Assembly: GCA_964577955.1 (NCBI GenBank)
Contig: CAZOAZ010000033.1
Span: 1-64,000 of the forward strand
Length of the DNA: 64,000 bases
Source of the DNA: CADEEX01 sp964577955
Lineage (GTDB): Bacteria > Acidobacteriota > Vicinamibacteria > Vicinamibacterales > CAVVIG01
Direction of reading: 5' to 3'
Made by a program: the position numbers and the translations under genes. Below are positions 45,872 through 54,382 of this stretch, piece after piece (the stretch's first letter is position 1; each line of letters starts with the position of its first letter). The notes beneath the pieces are model-generated. The model was given only the letters and a program-made list of their open reading frames with translations, searched no databases and was not told the DNA's origin.

Positions 45872-45895
45872 GGACAGGCTTTAGCCTGTCCGCCG
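45868..45895. repeat. 28-bp palindromic repeat, copy 1 (convergent junction)
   Basis: It contains an 8-bp stem GGACAGGC / GCCTGTCC with loop ttta. The full 28 bp are an exact inverted copy of 56745-56772. It begins at the rlmN stop codon (TAG 45869-45871) and ends 5 nt before the stop of the opposing mtaB gene, so it may act as a bidirectional transcript end. It is REP-like in size and position. Confidence 0.8.
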
Positions 45896-45900
45896 GGTTG

Positions 45901-47190
45901 TCAGTCCACGATCTCGCCGCGCAGATCTCCAGACTCTCCAGCGCCGACGCGCAAGGTAACCCACTCGTTCCTGGGGCGCCCTTCAGCAATCCGAACCTTC
46001 AGGTAGTTGCCGGTGACCGCGAGCGTGCCGTCGTCAATCGTCAGCGCACGATGCGACGTGCCGATCTGTGACTGCCGGAACCGCGCCGCCAGCCCCGCGC
46101 CGACCTCGCGTACGCGCTGCGCCCGCTCGCGAATGACGGGCGCCGCGACTTTGTTCGAGAGGCCCGCCGCCTCTGTTCCCGGCCGATCCGAGTAAGGGAA
46201 GACGTGGAGGTGCGTCAGCGGCGAACGCTCGAGATACGTGAGCAAGACCTCGAGGTCGGCGTCTGTCTCGCCTGGAAATCCGACGATGATGTCGCTGCCG
46301 ATGGCGGCATCCGGCATCTTGCGGCGTACTTCGTTCACCAGCGACGCGTAGTACGAAAAGGTGTAAGGGCGCCGCATTCGTGAGAGGACCGCATCGCTCG
46401 CGTGTTGTAAAGGCAAATGAAAATGCCGGCCAACCGCGGGACTGGCGGCGACAGTGTCGAGCAGGTCCGGCGTGCAGTCCATCGGCTCGAGCGAGCTGAC
46501 GCGAAGCATCAGGTCCGGCCAGACCTGCGTTTGCCGCGCCACGAGCGTTGACATCAGCGCGGTGAACGACGACGCAGCAGTGAGATCGCGTCCGTACGAG
46601 CCAAGATGAACGCCGGTCAGCGCCACTTCCTTGAAGCCGGCGGCCACGACGCGATCGAGTTCCCGAACAACCCTCTCAGGATCGACGCTTCGCGGCGCTC
46701 CGCGCGTCGACGGAATGATGCAGTACGAACAGGGCTGCGCGCAGCCGGTCTGCAGGCGAAGCGTGTAGGCCGTGCGGCCGCCACGGCCCGGACGGATCTC
46801 CTCGCCGCACGCGCCGTCGCCCGCGCCGAAACGCTCGGCCGTCGTCGGCGATTCCTCAACGTCCCGCCACAGGAGCGGAATCAGATCCGGCTTGCGGTCG
46901 TTGCCGATCACGCGCCGCACGCCGGGAATCGCCGCCAGTTCGTCGGGGCGGCGCGTCGCGTAACACCCGGTCGCCACGACCTTCACTTCAGGATTGAGCC
47001 GCGTGAGGCGGCGGATCGTCTGGCGTGCCGCCTGGTCCGCGCTCGAGGTCACCGAGCAGGTGTTGACGACGACGACGTCGGCGTCTTCGGGCGCCGACGG
47101 CACAGCGCCTCTTGCCAGCAGGTCCTCTTCAAAGCCGAGCGAGTCGGCCTGGTTCACGCGGCACCCGAAGGTGAGTACCGCGTACTTCAC
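45901..47190 (-). CDS. mtaB: tRNA t6A37 methylthiotransferase MtaB
   Basis: A 429-residue radical-SAM methylthiotransferase that converts t6A to ms2t6A at tRNA position 37. The N-terminal UPF0004 domain has three cluster cysteines (FGCRVNQAD, NTCSVT, ATGCYA). The radical-SAM motif is CAQPCSYC near residues 152-159, and a C-terminal TRAM-like domain follows. The CRVNQ context separates it from MiaB and RimO. It starts with GTG overlapping the purD stop (GTGA), so purD and mtaB form one transcription unit. Confidence 0.93.
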   Translation of the reverse strand: MKYAVLTFGCRVNQADSLGFEEDLLARGAVPSAPEDADVVVVNTCSVTSSADQAARQTIRRLTRLNPEVKVVATGCYATRRPDELAAIPGVRRVIGNDRKPDLIPLLWRDVEESPTTAERFGAGDGACGEEIRPGRGGRTAYTLRLQTGCAQPCSYCIIPSTRGAPRSVDPERVVRELDRVVAAGFKEVALTGVHLGSYGRDLTAASSFTALMSTLVARQTQVWPDLMLRVSSLEPMDCTPDLLDTVAASPAVGRHFHLPLQHASDAVLSRMRRPYTFSYYASLVNEVRRKMPDAAIGSDIIVGFPGETDADLEVLLTYLERSPLTHLHVFPYSDRPGTEAAGLSNKVAAPVIRERAQRVREVGAGLAARFRQSQIGTSHRALTIDDGTLAVTGNYLKVRIAEGRPRNEWVTLRVGAGESGDLRGEIVD

Positions 47191-48464
47191 GAGGACAACG
47201 CCCGCCGGCCGATGTCGCGCCGGTATTGCATGCCGTCGAAGTGGATGTGTCGAATGCCGTCATACGCCTGCGCGATGGCGTCGGCAAACTGCGCTCCGCG
47301 GCCGACCACCGTCAAGACGCGGCCGCCGTGGGTGACCAGATGGCCGTCCTTGATCGCGGTGCCCGCGTGCAGCACTCTGACGGCGGCGGCCCGTTCGGCT
47401 TCGGCGATCCCGGCGATGCGCTGTCCCGACTCGGACGTTTCCGGATAGCCGCGCGACGCCATGACGACGCCCACCAGCTTCTCGCTCGTGAGACGGCAGA
47501 CGTTGGACGCCAGATGCCCGCGCGCGGCGGCTGCAAGAATCGGCAGCAGCGGCTCGGCGATCAGCGGCAGGACGACCTGCGCCTCTGGATCACCGAGGCG
47601 CACGTTGAATTCGATCACCTTGGGTCCGTCGGCCGTCAACATCAGCCCCACGTAGAGAAAGCCACGAAACGGGTGGCCCTCCGCCGCCATGCCGCGCAAC
47701 ACGGGCCGCACGATCTCGTGCATCACGCGGTCGTGCAGCGCGGGAGTCATCAGCGGGCTTGGCGCAAAGGCGCCCATGCCACCGGTGTTCGGTCCGCGGT
47801 CGTCGTCGAAGATCCGCTTGTGGTCCTGGGCAGTACCGATGGGCAGCGCATGGACGCCGTCGCTGATCACGAAGAACGACACTTCTGGACCGCTCAAACA
47901 CTCTTCGATCACGATCCGGCTGCCGGCGGCCCCGAATCGCCGATCGGCCATGGCCGCAACGACGGCGGCGTCGGCGGCCGCGGCATCCTCGGCGATCACC
48001 ACGCCTTTGCCCGCCGCAAGACCATCGGCTTTGAGCACGACCGGCCAGCCGAACTCGCCCGACGCCAGCACGGCGCGGGCATCCTCGAGACGATCCGAGG
48101 TGTGAAACCGCGCCGTCGGCATGCCGTGACGGGCCATGAACGCTTTCGCGAACGCCTTGCTGGATTCGAGCCGCGCCGCCGCTTGCGTTGGGCCAAAGAT
48201 CTGCCGCCCGGCCGCCGTGAACCGATCGACGACGCCAAGACTGAGTGGCAGTTCGGGGCCGATCACGGTCAGGTCGATGTCACGACGTTCGGCCAGCGCC
48301 AGGAGCGCGTCCGGATCCGAGACGTCGACGGGGTCCGTCGCGACGAGCGCCGCAATGCCTGGATTTCCTGGGGCACAGAAAACCTCGGCCGCACTCGTCT
48401 CCTCGCTGATCCGGGCGACCAGCGCGTGCTCTCTCGCACCGCTGCCTACGACGAGAACTCTCAT
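47187..48464 (-). CDS. purD: phosphoribosylamine-glycine ligase (GAR synthetase)
   Basis: A 425-residue ATP-grasp enzyme for the second step of purine synthesis. The N-terminus MRVLVVGSGAREHAL, the PEVSFFVISDG and AQDHKRIFDDDRGPNTGGMGAF segments, and EFNVRLGDPEAQ are diagnostic. The length is normal. It lies apart from the main purine operon, in a two-gene unit with mtaB. A 13-bp dyad (48462-48474) covers its start codon. Confidence 0.97.
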   Translation of the reverse strand: MRVLVVGSGAREHALVARISEETSAAEVFCAPGNPGIAALVATDPVDVSDPDALLALAERRDIDLTVIGPELPLSLGVVDRFTAAGRQIFGPTQAAARLESSKAFAKAFMARHGMPTARFHTSDRLEDARAVLASGEFGWPVVLKADGLAAGKGVVIAEDAAAADAAVVAAMADRRFGAAGSRIVIEECLSGPEVSFFVISDGVHALPIGTAQDHKRIFDDDRGPNTGGMGAFAPSPLMTPALHDRVMHEIVRPVLRGMAAEGHPFRGFLYVGLMLTADGPKVIEFNVRLGDPEAQVVLPLIAEPLLPILAAAARGHLASNVCRLTSEKLVGVVMASRGYPETSESGQRIAGIAEAERAAAVRVLHAGTAIKDGHLVTHGGRVLTVVGRGAQFADAIAQAYDGIRHIHFDGMQYRRDIGRRALSS

Positions 48465-48519
48465 TGAATCAATGTCTTACGAGGCTATACCAGAGCTTGA
48501 TTCGAGGGGGAGTATTTCG

Positions 48520-48548
48520 TTGACCTTGACGGGGAATGCGCCTAGAAT
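48520..48548 (+). promoter_or_regulatory. sigma70-type promoter of rpsU
   Basis: TTGACC (48520-48525) and TAGAAT (48543-48548) are separated by exactly 17 nt, each with 5 of 6 matches to the consensus. Transcription from near 48555 gives a 5' untranslated region of about 90 nt before the rpsU start. It is the strongest protein-gene promoter seen in the window. Confidence 0.75.
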
Positions 48549-48623
48549 CCGCGCTGCCGTGATAGCCTAGCATATTTGTTCGTCACGCCATTTTTGTAAA
48601 CAGAGGACGACAACTTTCTAAGC

Positions 48624-48638
48624 CACCCGAAAGGGGTG
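48624..48638 (+). promoter_or_regulatory. hairpin enclosing the rpsU Shine-Dalgarno sequence
   Basis: CACCC (48624-48628) and GGGTG (48634-48638) form a perfect 5-bp stem with loop GAAAG. The AGGGG Shine-Dalgarno (48632-48636) lies in the loop and 3' arm, 10 nt before the GTG start at 48647. Folding would hide the ribosome binding site, a layout compatible with translational control of S21 synthesis. The control itself is inferred. Confidence 0.5.
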
Positions 48639-48646
48639 TGATTTTC

Positions 48647-48844
48647 GTGGCTGAGGTGAAGATTCAGGAGGGCGAGTCGATCGAGAGCGCTCTCCGGCGC
48701 TTCAAGCGGAAGGTGCAGCAGGAAGACATCATCAAGGATATCAAGAAGCACTCCTTCTACTTGAAGCCGGGCGACAAGCGTCGCGCCAAGCAGGCGCTGG
48801 CCCGGAAGCGAAACCGGAAGAAACTCCGGCGCGAGCTGGAGTAA
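48647..48844 (+). CDS. rpsU: 30S ribosomal protein S21
   Basis: A 65-residue, highly basic protein of the small ribosomal subunit, needed for efficient translation initiation. GTG 48647 is chosen: the product then starts with the usual (M)AEVKIQEGESIESALRRFKRK and AGGGG lies 10 nt upstream; the earlier in-frame GTG at 48638 sits on the Shine-Dalgarno itself. The family-typical SFYLKPGDKRR and the Arg/Lys-rich C-terminus are complete. Confidence 0.96.
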   Translation: MAEVKIQEGESIESALRRFKRKVQQEDIIKDIKKHSFYLKPGDKRRAKQALARKRNRKKLRRELE

Positions 48845-48870
48845 GACCGACCCCGACGAGGTGGCGACCG

Positions 48871-49179
48871 ATGGAGTTCCAAGACCGGATCCTAAGGTGC
48901 GTAGACTGCGGCGCGGAGTTCGTGTGGACGGCGGGCGAACAACAGTTTTTCGCCGATAAGAACTTCAAGAACGAGCCGAAGCGGTGCAAGGCCTGCAAGA
49001 ACAAGCGGGCCAGCCGTCCGGCCGGCGCTATGTCAGCTCGCGAGCGGGTGGAAACAACGACCAACTGCTCGAACTGCGGGAAGGAAACCACGGTGCCCTT
49101 CAAGCCAACACAAGGACGCCCGGTTTTCTGCAAGGAGTGCTTTCAGTCCCGAAAGTTCGCCGGGGCTGGCGGCCTCTAG
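48871..49179 (+). CDS. two-domain zinc-ribbon protein
   Basis: A 102-residue protein with two Cys4 zinc ribbons. The first (about residues 9-43: CVDCGAEF ... CKACKNKR) matches the probable zinc-ribbon (zf-trcl-like) family. The second (about 66-90: NCSNCGKETTVPFKPTQGRPVFCKECF) is the CxxC-x17-CxxC type domain. Such proteins are common and uncharacterised; a nucleic-acid or ribosome-linked role is possible given rpsU 26 nt upstream. GAGGTGG precedes the ATG. Confidence 0.88.
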   Translation: MEFQDRILRCVDCGAEFVWTAGEQQFFADKNFKNEPKRCKACKNKRASRPAGAMSARERVETTTNCSNCGKETTVPFKPTQGRPVFCKECFQSRKFAGAGGL

Positions 49180-49217
49180 CCTCCATCGGCATCTTCCTCG
49201 TTGGACAGTCCGGCGTG

Positions 49218-49245
49218 GCGGCACAACTCAAGTGAGTTGTGCCGC
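49218..49245. terminator. 12-bp perfect hairpin after the zinc-ribbon gene
   Basis: Arms 49218-49229 and 49234-49245 (GCGGCACAACTC / GAGTTGTGCCGC) pair perfectly around a 4-nt loop, 38 nt after the zinc-ribbon stop. No T-run follows. It is the longest uninterrupted stem in the window, in the same class of 3'-located palindromes as those at 15968, 45868 and 56745. It probably separates rpsU/zinc-ribbon transcripts from the STAS gene. Confidence 0.6.
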
Positions 49246-49365
49246 AGCGCGTATCGAGCGCTCCGCCTACGCCAGGCGACGGCGGACCAGTAGTCCCGCG
49301 GCGCGACCGTGACGCGCCGGGGGGTGTGCTAAGCTCACGAGCGCGCACTTATCTGGAGCGTTTTC

Positions 49366-49719
49366 ATGCAGATCGACGAACGAAGGGTCGGCGATGTCGT
49401 CGTCCTCGACCTCAAGGGCCGGGTGATGCTCGGCGAAGGCGACGAGATTCTGAAGGACAAGATCAACAGTCTGCTCAATCAAGGGCAGAAAAAGCTGATC
49501 CTCAATCTTGCTGATGTTCCGTACATCGACAGCGCGGGGCTCGGCGAAGTCGTTCGCACGTTCACCACGGTCAGCCGCCAGGGCGGCAGCCTCAAGCTGC
49601 TCAATCTGACCAAGCGCATTTCCGATCTGCTCGCGATCACGAAGCTCCTCACCGTATTCGAGACCTTCGAGACCGAAAAGGACGCGGTGCAGAGCTTCTC
49701 GGCTTCGGCCAAGGCGTAA
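49366..49719 (+). CDS. STAS-domain anti-sigma factor antagonist
   Basis: A 117-residue single-domain protein. The SpoIIAA-like signature VPYIDSAGLGEV has the phosphorylatable serine at residue 56. In this family the unphosphorylated form binds an anti-sigma kinase (SpoIIAB/RsbW type) and frees the sigma factor. No anti-sigma kinase or PP2C phosphatase gene is adjacent, so its partner is elsewhere. GGAG lies 9 nt before the ATG. It lies 19 nt before the UbiA-type gene and may be the first gene of the glycan cassette. Confidence 0.92.
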   Translation: MQIDERRVGDVVVLDLKGRVMLGEGDEILKDKINSLLNQGQKKLILNLADVPYIDSAGLGEVVRTFTTVSRQGGSLKLLNLTKRISDLLAITKLLTVFETFETEKDAVQSFSASAKA

Positions 49720-49738
49720 GTCCGATCTCCCGCGCGTC

Positions 49739-50734
49739 ATGGCGCGCACCACACATTCCCGTTATCCGGCGACCTCCGATACCCCGACGACCGCGCGCGT
49801 CGGGGCGTCGGAGCGACGCTCGATTCCCGCCAGTCTCTTCTGGTCGCTTCGTCCCAACCAGTGGACAAAGAACCTGCTGGTCTTCGCCGGCCTGGTCTTC
49901 GCGGGCGCCGATCGCTCGCAGCTTCAGCTCCACGGCCGTCTGCTCGAGTCCGGCGCGATCGCCACGGCGATCGAGGCCTTCGTGATTTTCTGCGCGCTGT
50001 CCGGCGTCGTGTATCTCGTCAACGACGTCATGGATCGCGAAACCGATCGGCGCCATCCGCTCAAGCGGCACCGGCCGATTGCCGCCGGCGACTTGCCCGT
50101 CACCGTCGCGGTCGGCGCGGCGCTCGTGATCGCCGGGACGGCGCTGGCGTCCGCGTTCGCGCTCGGCTGGCCGTTCGGCCTGGTCGCAGCGCTCTACCTC
50201 ACGCTGCAGCTGCTCTATTCGGGACCGCTCAAGCACATCGTGATCCTCGACGTGCTGACGATTGCGATCGGCTTCGTGCTGCGCGCCGTGGCCGGCGCGG
50301 TGGTCCTCAACGTCGTCATCAGCCACTGGCTGTTCGTCTGTACGATCCTGCTGGCCCTCTTCATCGCGCTCGCCAAACGGCGACACGAACTCGTCTTGCT
50401 CGCCGACGATGCGACGAGCCATCGACCAATCCTGGGAGAATATTCGGCGTACCTTCTTGATCAGATGATCGCCGTCGTCACGGCGTCGACGCTGATTGCC
50501 TACATCTTCTATACGATCAGTCCGGAGACCGAGCAGAAGTTCGGCACGCCGTGGCTGGGTCTGACGATTCCGTTTCCCCTCTACGGAATCTTCCGCTACC
50601 TCTATCTCGTGCACCGGCGCGAGGGTGGCGGCAGTCCCGCCGATTTGCTGCTGAACGATCGACCGCTGCTCGCCTGCGTCGCCCTCTGGGGCCTCGCGGT
50701 GGTGCTGATCATTTACCAGCCGTTCATGCGCTGA
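49739..50734 (+). CDS. UbiA-family decaprenyl-phosphate phosphoribosyltransferase-like protein
   Basis: A 331-residue membrane enzyme with about eight to nine hydrophobic helices. The first Asp-rich motif NDVMDRETDRRHPLKRHRP (about residues 99-117) and the SLRPNQWTKN start at residue 36 are those of DPPR synthases (Rv3806c type), which transfer 5-phosphoribosyl from PRPP to a polyprenyl phosphate. In actinobacteria this opens the path to decaprenyl-phosphoarabinose. Here it may supply a pentose donor or lipid-linked sugar for the adjacent glycosyltransferases. It ends 2 nt before the coiled-coil gene. Confidence 0.85.
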   Translation: MARTTHSRYPATSDTPTTARVGASERRSIPASLFWSLRPNQWTKNLLVFAGLVFAGADRSQLQLHGRLLESGAIATAIEAFVIFCALSGVVYLVNDVMDRETDRRHPLKRHRPIAAGDLPVTVAVGAALVIAGTALASAFALGWPFGLVAALYLTLQLLYSGPLKHIVILDVLTIAIGFVLRAVAGAVVLNVVISHWLFVCTILLALFIALAKRRHELVLLADDATSHRPILGEYSAYLLDQMIAVVTASTLIAYIFYTISPETEQKFGTPWLGLTIPFPLYGIFRYLYLVHRREGGGSPADLLLNDRPLLACVALWGLAVVLIIYQPFMR

Positions 50735-50736
50735 CC

Positions 50737-51726
50737 ATGCCTGATTTCAACGTGCGTTCCGACGCGATCAATGTCGAGCAGATCATGGAGCAGATCCGCG
50801 CCCGCATTCAGGAGAAGCGCGGCGCCGACTACACCGAGCAGCAGATTCAGGATCTGGCGAACGTGAAGCTCGAAAAATTCCTGGATCCGAAGGGTGTCCG
50901 CTCTGATCTCCTGGCGCAATTCCGCCGCGCCCAGCCGCCCTACAGTCCGCCGGAGCTGCCGAATTTCGCCTTTGAAGAGGACACACTCTTCGAATCGCAT
51001 CGCGGGCCGCTGCGCGCGATCCGCAAGCTGCTGCGGCCGATCCTGAAGCTGTTCTTCAATCCCAATCCGCTGATTCAGGCGCTCAACATCCAGGCCCGGC
51101 TGAATACGATGGCCGCCGAGCGCGAAGCCAAGCGTGAAGCCGCGCGGCACACGATGGACCAGCTCCATTACGAGGTCCTCCACAACCTGGTCGTCGAGAC
51201 GACCCGGCTCGGCATCGAGGTCAAGAATGTGAAGATGCGCGTCGAGTCGCTCGCCAGCCGCCTCGAGTTCAACGAGCGGCGGGCGCGGGCGCTCGAAAGC
51301 GTCGTGGTCTACAAGCCGTCGACCGAGGAGCGCGCCGAGCCGCCGGCGCGCGAGGTGCGGGTCAGCGAGCCGATGCCCCCCCGCGAGATGCGCGAAGTCC
51401 GTGACGCCGGCACTCAGCCATCGCATGGATCACCCGCGGGTCCGCCAGCGCCGTCTCAGCCCGGCGCGCCAGAAGGCCCCGGACAGCGCAGCCGGCGGCG
51501 GCGGCGGCGGCGCGGGCGTCGTGGCGGAGGGGGTTCAGCCGCCGCGATGATGGGTGGCCAAGGGACGCATCAGCCGCAGGGAGCGCCGAACGCGCCGGGG
51601 ATGGAGCACCACGCGAGCGCGCCGGACGACGCTGCACACGACGGCGGGGGCGACGACCACGAACCGGACGCGCCGGGCGGAGACGGCCATGCGCCGGACG
51701 GCGATTCGTTCGAACCAGAGCAGTGA
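50737..51726 (+). CDS. coiled-coil protein with Arg-rich and Asp/His-rich disordered tail
   Basis: A 329-residue protein of no recognised family. ATG 50737 is chosen (MPDFNVRSDAINVEQIMEQIRARI), 2 nt after the upstream stop. Residues about 8-190 are charged helices, including IMEQIRARIQEKRG and a long heptad-like stretch near 110-185 that is probably a coiled coil. After residue 190 the sequence is Pro/Glu-rich, then a nine-residue basic run (RRRRRRRGRR) and an acidic, His/Gly/Pro tail. No signal peptide or membrane helix. Its stop overlaps the next glycosyltransferase start (GTGA). It may be a scaffold for the glycosyltransferases. Confidence 0.7.
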   Translation: MPDFNVRSDAINVEQIMEQIRARIQEKRGADYTEQQIQDLANVKLEKFLDPKGVRSDLLAQFRRAQPPYSPPELPNFAFEEDTLFESHRGPLRAIRKLLRPILKLFFNPNPLIQALNIQARLNTMAAEREAKREAARHTMDQLHYEVLHNLVVETTRLGIEVKNVKMRVESLASRLEFNERRARALESVVVYKPSTEERAEPPAREVRVSEPMPPREMREVRDAGTQPSHGSPAGPPAPSQPGAPEGPGQRSRRRRRRRGRRGGGGSAAAMMGGQGTHQPQGAPNAPGMEHHASAPDDAAHDGGGDDHEPDAPGGDGHAPDGDSFEPEQ

Positions 51727-53177
51727 AGCTCGCTTTCGTCGTTCAGCGCTACGGCCCCACCATCAACGGCGGCGCCGAGCTCCATGCCCGTTACATCGCG
51801 GAACGTCTGGCGCGCCACGCGCAGGTCGAGGTGCTGACCACGTGCGCGACCGACTATGTGACGTGGAAAAACGATCTGCCGGCCGGCGTCGAAACCGTCA
51901 ACAACGTCGCCGTCCGGCGCTTCAAGGTCAAGCACGAGCGCGATCCGATCGCCTTCGGCAAGCTGTCGACGCACGTCTTCGACGCGACGCATTCACTGGC
52001 CGACGAACTCGACTGGCTCGACGCGGAAGGGCCGACCAGCCCCGGGCTCGTCGACCACCTGGCCAAGCACGGGGCTGACTTCGACTTCTGCATTTTCTTC
52101 AGCTACCGGTACTACCACGCATATCACGGGATCCGGGCGACGCCCGATCGCGCGATTCTCGTCCCCACCGCGGAGCGCGACTCGACGATCGGCCTCGCAC
52201 TCTTCGCGCCGATTTTTCGCGGCGTGCGCGGGCTGATGTACAACTCGCCCGAAGAGCGCACGATGATTCAGGCCGTCGCCGGCAACCAGCACGTGCCGTC
52301 GGTCGTCGTCGGCGTCGGCTCCGACGTCCCGGCCAATCCTCAGCCGGCGCGCTTCAGGCAAAAGTACGGCGTCCGCGGTCCGTTTGCGGTCTACGTCGGA
52401 CGGATTGACGAGAACAAAGGCTGCAAGGAGCTGTTTCACTTCTTCCAGCGCTATCTGTCGGAGCAGGCGGGTCAGCTGTCGCTCGTGCTGATCGGCCACT
52501 CGCTGCTCGACATCCCGTCGCATGCGCGCATCAAACACGTCGGGTTCGTCGACGACACCGACAAGTTCGACGCCATCGCCGCCGCGGAACTTCTGATCAT
52601 GCCGTCCTACTTCGAGAGCCTCTCGATGGTGGCGCTCGAAGCCTGGGCGCTCGGCAAACCGGTGCTGGCCAACGCCAAGTGCGACGTGCTGAAGGGCCAG
52701 GCGATCCGCAGCAACGCCGGGCTCTACTACGACAACGAGGCGGAGTTCGTGGAAACCCTGCGGGCCATCGAGCACAACCGCTGGCTGGCCGGGAGCCTGG
52801 GCAAGAACGGCCGCCAGTACTACCGCGACCACTATGACTGGCCGGTCATCGAGCGCAAGTATCTCGACATGCTCGACCGCTTGTCGAAGAGCAAGGCCAG
52901 CTACACGCTGGATCCGTTGCCCGGACGCAGCGAGCGGCGGAAGGACTCGTGCGCGCCTGGCGCGGCGGTGGTGGCGCGCCTGCCGGCCGGCCCGTCGCTC
53001 GACGTCGAGTCCTACCAGGCGCGTTCGCACGAACCCTTGAGTCCGCCGCTGCCCGAGCGTCAGACGAGCGACCGCGATCCACGGCCGCAGTTCCGCGATC
53101 GACGCGATCGCGACCGTGAGCGCGACCGCCATCGGTTCCGGCGCGGCGGGCCGTCACGGCCGGGCGGACAGCGATGA
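51723..53177 (+). CDS. GT4-like glycosyltransferase A with Arg/Asp-rich tail
   Basis: A 484-residue glycosyltransferase of GT-B fold. The N-terminus (VVQRYGPTINGGAELHAR) carries the Gly-rich donor loop, and the C-terminal half has VGRIDENKGCKEL and the E-x7-E motif in YFESLSMVALEAW (about residues 299-311). Residues about 400-484 are an extra low-complexity tail of Arg/Asp/Pro repeats, absent from its paralogue at 55452. Both share FxxQRYG, GG(A/S)E and VEVLTTCAxDYVTWKN. GTG start overlaps the coiled-coil gene stop. It adds sugars to an unknown surface glycan. Confidence 0.9.
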   Translation: MKLAFVVQRYGPTINGGAELHARYIAERLARHAQVEVLTTCATDYVTWKNDLPAGVETVNNVAVRRFKVKHERDPIAFGKLSTHVFDATHSLADELDWLDAEGPTSPGLVDHLAKHGADFDFCIFFSYRYYHAYHGIRATPDRAILVPTAERDSTIGLALFAPIFRGVRGLMYNSPEERTMIQAVAGNQHVPSVVVGVGSDVPANPQPARFRQKYGVRGPFAVYVGRIDENKGCKELFHFFQRYLSEQAGQLSLVLIGHSLLDIPSHARIKHVGFVDDTDKFDAIAAAELLIMPSYFESLSMVALEAWALGKPVLANAKCDVLKGQAIRSNAGLYYDNEAEFVETLRAIEHNRWLAGSLGKNGRQYYRDHYDWPVIERKYLDMLDRLSKSKASYTLDPLPGRSERRKDSCAPGAAVVARLPAGPSLDVESYQARSHEPLSPPLPERQTSDRDPRPQFRDRRDRDRERDRHRFRRGGPSRPGGQR

Positions 53178-54382
53178 CCGTCTCGCGGCGGCCGGCCGTT
53201 CATCAGGTCCTGGCCACGCTCGGCTACGGCGACGCGATCGGCCACGAGGTGCTCGGGATCCAGCGCGTGCTGCGCGCGACCGGCTACACCTCCGACATCT
53301 TCGTGGAAACCGCGGATCCGCGGCTCGAGCCGCTGACGCGCGACTACCGCGAACTGGTCGACGCCAGCGATCCGGCGAATCTGCTGCTCCATCATTTTTC
53401 AATCGGCTCCAAGGCCTCGCGCACCGCGTATGCGCTGCCCGATCGGATGGCGCTCATCTACCACAACATCACGCCGCCGGAGTATTTCGCCGCCACGCAC
53501 CGCACGCTCGCCCGCCAGTGCTTCCGCGGCCGCCGTGAGCTGCACGCCTATGTCGATCGATGCGACCTGGCCATGGGCGATTCCGAATTCAACCGCCAGG
53601 ATCTGGAGTCGCTGGGTTTTTCACGTACGGCGGTGCTGCCGGTCGTCCCCGACTTGACGCATCTCGACGATCCGGCCGACTGGTTCGTCGCGCAGCAGTT
53701 CGACGACGACTGGACCAACGTGCTCTTCGTCGGCCGCGTGATCGGCAACAAGAAGATCGAGGACGTGATCCGCTGCTTTCATGCCTACCACACCCGCTTC
53801 AACCCGCGCAGCCGCCTGCTCATCGTCGGCGTCTTCAGTCTGTTCGAGCGCTATTTCGCGGCCCTGACCCATCTCGTGCAGTCGCTCGGGCTGGCGCACG
53901 TCCATTTCGTCGGCCACGTCAGCGACGCCGAATTGATCGCCTACTACGAGGCGGCGGATCTGTTTCTCTGCGCGAGCGAGCACGAGGGGTTCTGCGTGCC
54001 GCTGGTCGAAGCGTTCTACAAGGAAGTGCCGGTGCTGGCGTACGCGGCGACGGCCGTGCCGTCCACGATGGACGGCGGCGGCGTGCTCTACGTCGACAAG
54101 TCGCCGCTGCACGTCGCCTCGCTGATGGACGCCATCCTGTCGGACGTCGACCTCCAGGACGCGATCGTCGAGGGTCAGCTCGAGGCGGTCGAACGCCTCC
54201 AAGCCAAGGATTTCGACGGGACGCTGCTCGGATTCGTCGAACGGATCCTGTCGTCGCCGCGCACCGGCCAGGCCCATGTCGCCTTCGATTTCTGGCACCA
54301 GTTCGACGCCTTCGAAGCGCTCGAGGAGATCCGGAAGTACCGCCCATCCGCGTTCAAAGCGCTGCCCGAGCCGCCGGCATGA
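53174..54382 (+). CDS. GT4-like glycosyltransferase B
   Basis: A 402-residue glycosyltransferase. The N-terminal domain starts LATLGYGDAIGHEVLGIQRVLR, and the C-terminal domain has LFVGRVIGNKKIEDVI and EHEGFCVPLVEAF, the E-x7-E donor-binding motif (about 274-282). It closely parallels the next gene product: both have HHFS/FHFA, YHNITPPEYF / YHNVTPAFYF, GDSEFNR / GVSEFNR and PVLAYAATAVP. It overlaps the genes on both sides by 4 nt. Confidence 0.9.
   Translation: MTVSRRPAVHQVLATLGYGDAIGHEVLGIQRVLRATGYTSDIFVETADPRLEPLTRDYRELVDASDPANLLLHHFSIGSKASRTAYALPDRMALIYHNITPPEYFAATHRTLARQCFRGRRELHAYVDRCDLAMGDSEFNRQDLESLGFSRTAVLPVVPDLTHLDDPADWFVAQQFDDDWTNVLFVGRVIGNKKIEDVIRCFHAYHTRFNPRSRLLIVGVFSLFERYFAALTHLVQSLGLAHVHFVGHVSDAELIAYYEAADLFLCASEHEGFCVPLVEAFYKEVPVLAYAATAVPSTMDGGGVLYVDKSPLHVASLMDAILSDVDLQDAIVEGQLEAVERLQAKDFDGTLLGFVERILSSPRTGQAHVAFDFWHQFDAFEALEEIRKYRPSAFKALPEPPA

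Noticed and set aside
47226..48467. 413-residue open frame on the plus strand opposite purD
   Set aside because: Antisense to a complete purD with all ATP-grasp motifs; composition is that of a GC shadow.
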